A stretch of DNA of 64,000 nucleotides from Parabacteroides sp. PFB2-10 (GTDB lineage Bacteria > Bacteroidota > Bacteroidia > Bacteroidales > Tannerellaceae), in assembly GCF_029893085.1 (NCBI RefSeq), contig NZ_JARXWI010000005.1, forward strand, positions 124,001-188,000, written 5' to 3'. The notes below the pieces were generated by a model. It searched no databases and had not been told where the DNA came from. It saw nothing but the letters and a program-made list of their open reading frames with translations. Each line of letters starts with the position of its first letter. Position 1 is the stretch's first letter. Below are positions 54,630 to 62,220 of this stretch, in pieces. The translations under genes and the position numbers were made by a program.

Positions 54630-54807
54630 CGAATGTTAAAACAGCCGTTTTCGGAGAAGGCCTCAACTTACGATTTGTAATTTCGGCGGGACTTTGCGCG
54701 CAAAAAGGCGGGACTTTGGAGACAAACTCCCGGGAGAAACACTTTTTAACGTATGGATTTGTAAGTAAAACGACCTTTTTACTTACAATCGACATTTTAA
54801 CATTTGG
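54630..54807 (+). repeat. Dispersed intergenic repeat, type II, copy G
   Basis: About 178 bp with clean inverted ends: CGAATGTTAAAA (54630-54641) and TTTTAACATTTG (54795-54806). Boxes GGCGGGACTT appear twice at 22-bp spacing around TTTGCGCGCAAA; core CTCCCGGGAG; hairpin GTAAGTAAAA ... TTTTTACTTAC fully paired. The best reference copy for type II. Confidence 0.92.
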
Positions 54808-54892
54808 GATCGTGGGGTTTTTAGATAACATGAACACAATACTTCAGAGAAACAACAAAACCGGATTTTCCCTAAGAGTTTCAAAAGCTATA

Positions 54893-54970
54893 TAAAAACG
54901 AAACGCCCAGACTTATCACAAGTCCGGACGTTTAACTTTTTCCTTTTTATTATGAAAAAACTATTACTCG
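54893..54970 (-). ncRNA. Candidate small RNA, about 75 nt
   Basis: On the minus strand a TACCTTTG -7 box (54974-54981) is followed about 45 bases later by a hairpin (54901-54932: AAACGTCCGGACTT ... AAGTCTGGGCGTTT, two mismatches) and a CGTTTTTATA tract. Nothing between encodes a protein on that strand. This promoter-terminator pair would yield a ~75-nt transcript. The -33 element is weak, so expression is uncertain. Confidence 0.4.
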
Positions 54971-55089
54971 GTACAAAGGTAGTAATTATTCTGTAAAATG
55001 AAATAGTGATGTTAGTTTTTTTAGGAAAAAGATGTTGCTCCTTTCCAAAAGAAGTACTATTATTGTGGGCATAATCAAAAAGATTGTTT

Positions 55090-55752
55090 ATGAAACGTTT
55101 ACTTTTTATTAGTTTAGCAGCTTGGATCAGCGTCTCTTCTTCCATAGCTCAGATAGTGACAGAACCTCAATATCTACTCTCCTCTTTTCAACCCGGGTTG
55201 GTGTATTATAAAAGTGGACAGGTATTTAACGTAAAGATGAATTTCAGCTTAGTCACCAATAAGTTTGTCTTTATTGATGCCTCCGATCACGACATAATAA
55301 AAGAGTTTGCCGAACCCGATAATGTCGCCACTGTGAAGGTGAATGGTCGCACCTTTGTTATCGATAATAACGGCGGCGGAGATGAGATTTTAAAAGGTGA
55401 AAACCCGCGCATCCTGGTGCGATACAAGGGAAAATTGCACGACCGCGGACAGAAATCGGCCTATGGTGGACGCTCACAGACCTCTTCCATCGAATCGATG
55501 TCTTCTTTCCAGCAGGGAGGCGCAATCTATCACTTGGAAGGCGACGACCGTTGGGTGATTCAAGGGATAGAGAAACGATACAAGGTGGAGAAAGACAAAA
55601 AAATGAAAGAATTCATAAATGAAAAGCAGTTCCTCAAAATATTCCCCAAACAAAAGGCGAAAATACAGGAATATATCCAAACCAATCAAGTCGACTTCGA
55701 CAACGTAGATCAGGTTATTACGCTTTGCTTATTCGCTGACGGCCTGGAATAA
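55090..55752 (+). CDS. Secreted protein of unknown function
   Basis: 220 residues from the ATG at 55090; signal peptide MKRLLFISLAAWISVSSSIAQ. The mature part is beta-rich to about residue 150 (NVKMNFSLVTNKFVFIDASD, AYGGRSQTSS), then a Lys-rich helical tail (KVEKDKKMKEFINEKQFLKIFPKQKAKIQEYI, quoted in pieces: KDKKMKEF and KAKIQEYIQTNQVDF). No family is recognised. Periplasmic or surface location is expected. Single gene, followed by a terminator. Confidence 0.75.
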   Translation: MKRLLFISLAAWISVSSSIAQIVTEPQYLLSSFQPGLVYYKSGQVFNVKMNFSLVTNKFVFIDASDHDIIKEFAEPDNVATVKVNGRTFVIDNNGGGDEILKGENPRILVRYKGKLHDRGQKSAYGGRSQTSSIESMSSFQQGGAIYHLEGDDRWVIQGIEKRYKVEKDKKMKEFINEKQFLKIFPKQKAKIQEYIQTNQVDFDNVDQVITLCLFADGLE

Positions 55753-55798
55753 GAGATCCTATTTTCCTCTTTTATCAGAGGACAAAAAAAAGAAAGAC

Positions 55799-55835
55799 AA
55801 GCAACTTCTCAACTAAAGAGGAGTTGCTTTTGTTT
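55799..55835 (+). terminator. Terminator after the secreted protein gene
   Basis: AAGCAACTTCTC pairs with GAGGAGTTGCTT (one wobble) around seven bases, followed by TTGTTTT. Confidence 0.85.
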
Positions 55836-55896
55836 TATAGTCGAATGCGTGTCAAAGACCGAAAGAACAAAAAGAGAAATATATTATATATCATTT

Positions 55897-57600
55897 ATGG
55901 AATGGATCATTAAAACATTACAGGACTCGCCGGAACTGGCCATCTTCCTGACACTGGCCGTTGGTTTTGCTATCGGCATGATCAAGGTGAAGGGATTCGG
56001 ATTGGGTGCCGTCACCAGCGTCTTATTGGTGGGTGTGTTAGTGGGGCAATTGGATATCACCATTTCCCCCGTCGTAAAATCAACCTTCTTTTTGCTCTTC
56101 CTCTTTGCGGTGGGGTATAGTGTAGGCCCTCAGTTCGTGCAAGGTCTGCGCAAAGAAGGACTGCCTCAGATTGCTTTTGCGGCGCTTGTCTGTGTAGCCT
56201 GTCTGGTGGTAGCCTGGGTAGCGGCTTTGATTGCAGGATTCGACGTGGGTAATGCCGCCGGTTTATTAGCCGGAGGAAGCACCATCTCCGCAGTGATCGG
56301 CGTGGCGACAGACACGATCAACCAACTGGCTATCGGTGCCGAACAGAAACAAACCTATATCAACCAGATCCCGGTGGCCTATGCGGTGACCTATATCTTC
56401 GGAACAGCCGGAACAGCCTGGTTCCTGGCATCGGTAGGTCCTAAACTATTAGGTAAAAATGTCGTACAACAAACCAAAGAATACGAAGCCTCTTTAGGGG
56501 GATCGATCAGTGAAACGGATGAAAGCATGGAATATGCTTATGACGGTACGACCTTCCGGGTGATCAAAGCCACCAGTGACTTCTTTCAACAGGAACGCAC
56601 GGTCGGTGAGGTCGAGAAGATGTTATTGAAAAAAGGCTGGCCTGTCTATATCGAGCGTATACGCCCGGCAGACGGTGGAGAAGTTATCCAGGAGCCGCAG
56701 GCAGACACCAAAATAAACAAAGGAGATAACCTGGTATTAAACGGTCCGTTGGATACATTATTAGAAGATGAAGAGAGTATTGGTGTAGAGGTTGCCGATG
56801 TGGAACTGCTTGATTTCCGGGCAGAGGCATTGCGGGTGATGGTTGCCTCCAAAGAGGCGGTCGGCATGAGCCTGTTGCGCCTCAAAACAACGAAAGAACG
56901 CCATGGCGTTATTATCCGAAAGATTCACCGCGGCAAAGCCAATCTTCCGCTGTTGAAGAATGTGAAGTTAGAACGTGGTGATATCGTAGAAATAGAAGGT
57001 CGCAAAGCCGATGTAGATCGTTTTGCCTCTTACCTGGGCTATGCCGAACGCGCCACGAATGTAACGGATATCCTCTACGTTGCCTTAGGCATTTTCCTGG
57101 GAGGACTATTGGGTTCCTTAGTGGTGAAGGTAGGCAATGTACCATTGAGCCTGAGCGCCAGCGGGGGTGTATTGATTATGGGGATCCTTTTCGGATGGCT
57201 TCGCTCGCGACGCCCGACGTTCGGAGCGGTTCCCGAACCGGCCATCTGGCTGATGAACAACCTGGGCTTGAATGTCTTTATCGCTATTGTAGGTATTAAT
57301 GCAGGACCCGACTTTATTGAAGGGTTAAAGGCCTCCGGCGTCAGCTTGTTTATTGCCGGTGTATTTGTCAGCATCGTGCCTATGTTTATCGGGCTTATGC
57401 TCGGACGTTACGTCTTCAAATTCCATCCGGCCATTACCCTGGGGGCTTGCGCCGGAGCCAGAACGACAACCGCCGCCCTCGGCGCCCTGGAAGAATCGTT
57501 GCATAGCCGTGTACCTGCCCTCTCCTACACAACCACCTATGCCATTGGCAATACCCTGTTGATTATCTGGGGGGTGGTTATTGTGTTATTGATGGGATAG
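55897..57600 (+). CDS. aspT: Aspartate:alanine exchanger-type transporter
   Basis: 567 residues from the ATG at 55897 (MEWIIKTLQ). Architecture of the AAEx/AspT family: five to six N-terminal helices, a central cytoplasmic region with two TrkA-C/RCK-C domains (about 205-370), then five to six more helices. Repeated motifs FAVGYSVGPQFVQGL and GINAGPDFIEGL mark the two membrane halves. It exchanges external aspartate for internal alanine electrogenically. asdA follows at 160 bp, making this assignment unusually secure for the family. Confidence 0.93.
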   Translation: MEWIIKTLQDSPELAIFLTLAVGFAIGMIKVKGFGLGAVTSVLLVGVLVGQLDITISPVVKSTFFLLFLFAVGYSVGPQFVQGLRKEGLPQIAFAALVCVACLVVAWVAALIAGFDVGNAAGLLAGGSTISAVIGVATDTINQLAIGAEQKQTYINQIPVAYAVTYIFGTAGTAWFLASVGPKLLGKNVVQQTKEYEASLGGSISETDESMEYAYDGTTFRVIKATSDFFQQERTVGEVEKMLLKKGWPVYIERIRPADGGEVIQEPQADTKINKGDNLVLNGPLDTLLEDEESIGVEVADVELLDFRAEALRVMVASKEAVGMSLLRLKTTKERHGVIIRKIHRGKANLPLLKNVKLERGDIVEIEGRKADVDRFASYLGYAERATNVTDILYVALGIFLGGLLGSLVVKVGNVPLSLSASGGVLIMGILFGWLRSRRPTFGAVPEPAIWLMNNLGLNVFIAIVGINAGPDFIEGLKASGVSLFIAGVFVSIVPMFIGLMLGRYVFKFHPAITLGACAGARTTTAALGALEESLHSRVPALSYTTTYAIGNTLLIIWGVVIVLLMG

Positions 57601-57760
57601 GGAAGAGAATGATGAATGATGAATGATGAATTGAAAACAGCTATCTAAGCTCCCCTCCTGCCCGAGGAGGGGGTGGACCGTTGCTTGCAACGGTGGGGTG
57701 GTGGGAGAGTAAGGCGTAAAGCAATAAAGAATTAGTAATTAACAATTAATAATTAAAACC
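57601..57760. repeat. Bacteroidales-type intergenic palindrome between aspT and asdA
   Basis: Starts with three ATGATGA-type repeats (57609-57630), then hairpins CCCCTCCT/AGGAGGGG (57652-57672) and ACCGTTGC-TT-GCAACGGT (57677-57694), then GGGGTGGTGGG, and ends with an AATTAATAATTAA tract. It resembles GC-rich intergenic palindromes seen in many Bacteroidales genomes; a related sequence is at 61898-61940. It may cut or stabilise the mRNA between the two genes. Confidence 0.7.
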
Positions 57761-59398
57761 GTGAACATTGAAAAATTAAAGACCTCACGTCGTCGTGAGC
57801 AACAACTGGAACAACTGAGTCCTTTCGAACTGAAAGACAACCTGATGAAGCTGGCATCCGACCAGCAGAAAGCACCTGTACGCACTATGTTGAATGCAGG
57901 TCGTGGTAACCCAAACTGGACGGCTACCGTTCCACGCGAAGCCTTTTTCGCCTTGGGACAGTTTGCCATCGAAGAGTGTAAATTGCCGATGTATATCTCC
58001 AGCGGTCTGGCAGGTATTCCTCAAAAAGAGGGCATCGCCAAACGATTTGAAGCATTTATCAAAAAGAACCAAGGCAATGCCGGTATCGCTCTATTGGATG
58101 GTCTCTATAAATATGGTATAGAGAAACATGGATTTGATCCCGAAGCATGGGTATTTGAACTGGCCGAAGGAGTAATCGGCGACCAATATCCCAGCCCGGT
58201 CAGAATGCTGAAGCATACGGAAGTAATCGTACACGACTACCTGATTCAGGAGATGTGTGGCAACGACCCGATGCGCAGTGGCCGCTATGATATCTTTGCC
58301 ACAGAGGGCGGAACGGCTGCCATGTGTTATGTATTTGACTCCCTGATCGAGAACCGCCTGTTACACAAAGGCGACAAGATTGCGATAGGCATACCTGCCT
58401 TTACGCCTTACCTGGAGATTCCCCAGCTCGAACGTTACCAATTTAAGGTAACCTACATCCGCGGATCGGCCAAAGACGAAGAGGGTGACTCTACCTTCCA
58501 GTATCCCGAGTCGGAACTCGACAAACTGGGCGATAAGTCGATCAAAGCCTTCTTTATCATCAACCCGAGCAACCCCACATCGGTAGAGGTTAGCGACAAG
58601 AGCCGAAAATACTTAGTGAAGGTGGTTAAAAACCTGAACCCGAACCTGATGATCCTCACGGATGATGTGTACGGAACGTTTGTGCCCGGCTTTAATTCGT
58701 TGATGAATGAACTGCCGCGCAATACGCTCTGTGTCTATTCTTTCTCCAAATATTTCGGAGCCACCGGCTGGCGCCTGGGAGTGATTGCCCTGTATGAAGA
58801 CAATATTTACGACGATATGCTTTCGGCTATTCCCGAAAAAGAGAAAAAACACCTGGCGAAACTGTACGAAAGCCTGACACTCTATCCCGAAAAGCTGAAA
58901 TTCATCGACCGCTTAGTGGCCGACAGCCGACAAGTTGCCCTCAACCATACCGCCGGTCTCTCCTTGCCGCAACAAATGCAGATGTTGCTTTTTGCCGCCT
59001 TTGCGTTGCTCGACAAAGAGAACAACTATAAAACAGACTGTAACAAATTGGTGCATCACCGATACGACCTGTTGTGGGAAGGCTTGAACATCGAGGTGAA
59101 GCCCGACCCGAACCGCGCCGGATATTATAGTGAGATCGATATCGAAGAGTGGGCCATGAAGAACTATGGGAAAGACTTTGTCGCTTTCCTGCAGAAAAAC
59201 TTCGAACCGGTAGATATCGTATTCCGTCTGGCTGAAAAGTCGTCGATCGTGCTGTTGAACGGTGGTGGATTCGCCGGTCCGGAATGGTCGGTGCGGGTCT
59301 CCTTAGCCAACCTGAACGATGAAGATTACAGTGTGATCGGGAAAGAACTGGCAGAGACAATGCAAGACTATGTGGATGCCTGGAAGAGTACGCTTTAA
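57761..59398 (+). CDS. asdA: Aspartate 4-decarboxylase (PLP)
   Basis: 545 residues, matching AsdA; start codon is GTG. A large fold-type I aminotransferase-like enzyme: AGRGNPNW near residue 47, TEGGTAAMCYVFDSL, INPSNPTSVEVSDKSRKYL, and the PLP lysine in YSFSKYFGATGWRLG. It converts L-aspartate to L-alanine and CO2 and consumes a cytosolic proton. Paired with AspT it forms a proton-motive metabolic cycle. A hairpin separates it from ansB. Confidence 0.94.
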   Translation: MNIEKLKTSRRREQQLEQLSPFELKDNLMKLASDQQKAPVRTMLNAGRGNPNWTATVPREAFFALGQFAIEECKLPMYISSGLAGIPQKEGIAKRFEAFIKKNQGNAGIALLDGLYKYGIEKHGFDPEAWVFELAEGVIGDQYPSPVRMLKHTEVIVHDYLIQEMCGNDPMRSGRYDIFATEGGTAAMCYVFDSLIENRLLHKGDKIAIGIPAFTPYLEIPQLERYQFKVTYIRGSAKDEEGDSTFQYPESELDKLGDKSIKAFFIINPSNPTSVEVSDKSRKYLVKVVKNLNPNLMILTDDVYGTFVPGFNSLMNELPRNTLCVYSFSKYFGATGWRLGVIALYEDNIYDDMLSAIPEKEKKHLAKLYESLTLYPEKLKFIDRLVADSRQVALNHTAGLSLPQQMQMLLFAAFALLDKENNYKTDCNKLVHHRYDLLWEGLNIEVKPDPNRAGYYSEIDIEEWAMKNYGKDFVAFLQKNFEPVDIVFRLAEKSSIVLLNGGGFAGPEWSVRVSLANLNDEDYSVIGKELAETMQDYVDAWKSTL

Positions 59399-59411
59399 AT
59401 TTTAAAGACTT

Positions 59412-59440
59412 CAAAGTCCTTAAGACCCTTAAGGACTTTG
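59412..59440. promoter_or_regulatory. Intercistronic hairpin asdA-ansB
   Basis: CAAAGTCCTTAAG pairs perfectly with CTTAAGGACTTTG around three bases, but no T-run follows on the plus strand (AAAAAAC), so it is not an efficient terminator. It may limit or process read-through into ansB. The same CTTTAAGG/AAGTCCTTAA theme occurs in the terminator at 32585. Confidence 0.55.
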
Positions 59441-59461
59441 AAAAAACATATAAAACAGTAA

Positions 59462-60556
59462 ATGAACAGTCTAAATAAAAAGAATATGAAAACAATAAAC
59501 ATAAAAAATGCAGCCATCTTATGTATGCTGGCGCTGATTATGAGTTTTTCAGCCTATGCGGCAGAGAAACCGACCGTTTACATCCTGGCCACAGGTGGTA
59601 CCATCGCCGGACAGGGAGAATCGAGTGTAACGGCAGGATATAAAGCAGGTGTGATTACGGTCGACCAACTACTCGGCGCCGTTCCCGGCTTGAGTGATAT
59701 CGCAACAATAAAAGCAGAGCAGGTAGCCAATATCGGTAGCCAGGACATGAACGACCAGGTGTGGCTGACATTAGCCAAACGGGCAAACGAACTATTGAAG
59801 CGCGACGATGTGGATGCGATCGTGATTACCCACGGAACCGACACACAGGAAGAGACAGCCTATTTCCTCAACCTGACCATCAACAGCCCGAAACCGGTGA
59901 TTCTGGTAGGCTCAATGCGTCCTTCGACAGCGATCGGCGCCGATGGCCCGCGCAATATTTATACGGCGGTGGCCTGTGCTATCGATCCGCAATCCAGAGA
60001 TCGCGGTGTGATGGTGGTGATGGACGATAAGATCTTGGGCGCTGACGACCTGAGTAAGACCAACACCCTCTATGTGGAAACGTTCCAGAACCCGAACTAC
60101 GGGCCTTTAGGCATTGTGTATAATGGTAAGCCTATCTACAGCCGGCAGTCGGTGAAACGTCATACCAGTCATTCGGAATTCGACGTAACCAACCTCACCA
60201 CCCTGCCGAGAGTAGAGATTATCCTGAGCTATTCCAATGCGAGCAAACTGTTTGTTGACGCAGCCGTCTATGCCGGAGCGAAAGGAATTGTTGTCGCAGG
60301 TGTGGGTAATGGTAATATGACCACCGAGATCATGACCGCCCTGGCGAAAGCCGTCAAAGAAAAAGGGGTAGCTGTGGTAAGGTCTTCACGCATTATGACG
60401 GGACCGACGGCACAGTGGGACGAGGTCGACGACGATGCCAATGGTTTTGCTGCCTCCTGGTTTATCAATCCCTACCGGGCACGCGTACTGTTGATGCTTG
60501 CCTTGACCAAAACGAACGACTACCAGGAGATACAACGTATGTTCTCGGAATATTAA
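59462..60556 (+). CDS. ansB: Periplasmic type II L-asparaginase
   Basis: 364 residues, with a signal peptide ending near AYAAE (residue 29-33). Catalytic threonines lie in ILATGGTIAGQG (about 46) and HGTDTQEETAYF, with the DDKILGADDLSKTNT lysine region, all typical of high-affinity periplasmic enzymes. It releases ammonia and aspartate from asparagine outside the inner membrane, feeding AspT. An alternative start at 59486 (MKTINIKNA) keeps the signal. It lies 19 bp before the porin gene. Confidence 0.95.
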   Translation: MNSLNKKNMKTINIKNAAILCMLALIMSFSAYAAEKPTVYILATGGTIAGQGESSVTAGYKAGVITVDQLLGAVPGLSDIATIKAEQVANIGSQDMNDQVWLTLAKRANELLKRDDVDAIVITHGTDTQEETAYFLNLTINSPKPVILVGSMRPSTAIGADGPRNIYTAVACAIDPQSRDRGVMVVMDDKILGADDLSKTNTLYVETFQNPNYGPLGIVYNGKPIYSRQSVKRHTSHSEFDVTNLTTLPRVEIILSYSNASKLFVDAAVYAGAKGIVVAGVGNGNMTTEIMTALAKAVKEKGVAVVRSSRIMTGPTAQWDEVDDDANGFAASWFINPYRARVLLMLALTKTNDYQEIQRMFSEY

Positions 60557-60574
60557 TCCTCAAAACAAAACAAC

Positions 60575-61660
60575 ATGAAAAAATTATATTTTTTGCTGGG
60601 TACTTTGATATTCAGCTTAGGAAGTTACGCCCAACATCGGGATAGCGAAACAGTCTTAGAGCGCTTGATCTGGGACGACAAGATGCTGAATATCATGGTA
60701 GACACCCGTGTAGACTACCAAATGGATTTCAATAAAAGTGATTTGGAGAATGCCTTTTTCCATGGGCAAACCCTGAAGATCTGGGTAGCCGGTGAGATTA
60801 TCCCGGGCATTCGTTACCGGGTGCGCCATCGGTTGAACAAACCGCAAACGCCGCTACGCGAAGGGTATTCGGGAGCGACCGACCACGCCTGGCTGGCTTT
60901 CGACGCGGGAAGTCGCTGGACATTCACCGTAGGAAAGCAATCGGTGCAATTGGGGACATTCGAATACGACTACAACCCCGCGGATATCTATGTTCCGACT
61001 ATGATCTACAACGACTTCGACGGGTATAAATTGGGACTGGATGTAGCCTATAAATTCGCGAATCAAGCCCTGCACCTGCAGTTTGCCAACTCAGATACGC
61101 CTCAGTTTGCTTCCGAAGCATACAAAAACAAATCGCTGGCCATCAGCACCCTGTGGGAAGGGAATCTCTTCCAGGGCGCCTTGAAAACACGCTGGGGATA
61201 CAGTGCTTTCCAGCATGAGAAGAGCAAGTTCTATCACTGGTTGACGCTCGGTACGCAACTGAATGTGGGCAAATTCACAACAGAGCTTGACTATTATCGT
61301 GGAAACCGTCATATGGATTATGGGGCAGATGTAAACAATGCGGAACTGGGTGTGCGCTATGTAGCCGACCAATCGGCTTCGCTCAACCTAAAATATGACT
61401 TCGGCAAATGGAAACCTTTTCTGAAAGGGACCTGGAACCTGCGTCACGACAAAGAATCCGACAAGGATGCGTACGAAAGCTGGGGCGTGCAGGCGGTGAT
61501 GGAGTTTTATCCGTTCACCAATAAGTATGTGAAGGATCTGCGTTTCCACGCTATGTATGCCTATTCGTCCACCGAATTCGAAGAAGACTTCGCCCTATTG
61601 CCTACCAAACATAGCCATTCGCTCTTGTTAGGTACGCGTTGGTTATTCAAAGCGAAATAA
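60575..61660 (+). CDS. Porin-like outer-membrane beta-barrel protein
   Basis: 361 residues with a signal peptide ending near SYAQ (residue 19). The rest is alternating aromatic strands (RYRVRHRLNKP, WTFTVGKQSVQLGTFEYDYNPADIY, LLLGTRWLFKAK), similar to the phosphate-selective O/P porin-type barrels. Being 19 bp after ansB and the last gene of the module, it may pass asparagine or aspartate through the outer membrane (inference). No hairpin terminator follows; repeat copy H lies 35 bp beyond. Confidence 0.82.
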   Translation: MKKLYFLLGTLIFSLGSYAQHRDSETVLERLIWDDKMLNIMVDTRVDYQMDFNKSDLENAFFHGQTLKIWVAGEIIPGIRYRVRHRLNKPQTPLREGYSGATDHAWLAFDAGSRWTFTVGKQSVQLGTFEYDYNPADIYVPTMIYNDFDGYKLGLDVAYKFANQALHLQFANSDTPQFASEAYKNKSLAISTLWEGNLFQGALKTRWGYSAFQHEKSKFYHWLTLGTQLNVGKFTTELDYYRGNRHMDYGADVNNAELGVRYVADQSASLNLKYDFGKWKPFLKGTWNLRHDKESDKDAYESWGVQAVMEFYPFTNKYVKDLRFHAMYAYSSTEFEEDFALLPTKHSHSLLLGTRWLFKAK

Positions 61661-62220
61661 AATAGAGCTACCGATACCCCCTTTTTTTCAGGTCGCCCCA
61701 ACTTACGATTTGTAATTTCCGCGGGACTTTGCGCGCAAAAAGGCAGGACTTTTTTGACAAACTCCCGGGAGAAACATTTTTTAACGTACGAGATTGTAAG
61801 CAAAAGTCCTTTTTTGCTTACAATCGCTTTTTTGAGACAATCTGAAAAAGGGGGGCTAATTAGATAAAATCGGAAGATTTTACGGTCAAAATTTCTCCTC
61901 CTTAGCAAAGGAGGAGTACCCGAACGAAGAGAGGGGGAGGTGGTTTGATCTATTTATACATAAACTCCTAAGCAGAAAGAGCAAGAACTCAAACAAACCG
62001 TAAAACCACACATCAAACCTGCTCAACCCACACCAAAGGCAGGAAGAGGGATATAGCAAATGTAATTGAGTGTTATTTCTCAATTATTTGCTAACTTTAC
62101 AACCAACAAGCAATTTATACAATTTATAAGTGATTATTTCTGCGCATTGTGCATTTTGAGAGTTATTGGCAAGTAGTGAAAGTACATGAAATTGAAACGT
62201 TGTTGCAAATATAGAATAGT
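61661..62220. other. Intergenic region with repeat copy H
   Basis: 560 bp. It holds repeat copy H (61695-61830), a Bacteroidales-type palindrome (CTCCTCCTTAGCAAAGGAGGAG, given as arms CTCCTCCTT and AAGGAGGAG, near 61898-61919, with GAGGGGGAGGTGGTTT to 61944), and then AT-rich DNA with no recognised feature up to the hydrolase gene. Confidence 0.7.
61695..61830 (+). repeat. Dispersed intergenic repeat, type II, copy H
   Basis: About 136 bp. CAACTTACGATTTGTAATTT, boxes CGCGGGACTT and GGCAGGACTT at 22-bp spacing around TTTGCGCGCAAA, core CTCCCGGGAG, GAAACATTTTTTAACGTACG and the fully paired hairpin GTAAGCAAAA ... TTTTGCTTAC. The outer AATGTTAAAA ends of copies E and G are not present. Confidence 0.88.

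Larger units (their letters stand above)
54437..55089. other. Complex intergenic region upstream of tolC-like gene
   Basis: 653 bp. From the tolC side it holds a sigma-54-type promoter (54463-54478), a palindrome (54487-54501), TTGTCCG direct repeats (54521 and 54540), repeat copy G (54630-54807), and a minus-strand promoter/terminator pair that may produce a small RNA (54893-54981). No protein gene is supported. Confidence 0.7.

Noticed and set aside
54952-54996. 14-codon ORF starting MKKLLLGTK
   Set aside because: Looks like a signal-peptide start but ends at once; overlaps the candidate small-RNA promoter and has no partner frame.
59412-59440. Rho-independent terminator between asdA and ansB
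   Set aside because: Perfect hairpin but no T-run on the transcribed strand; recorded as an intercistronic hairpin instead.
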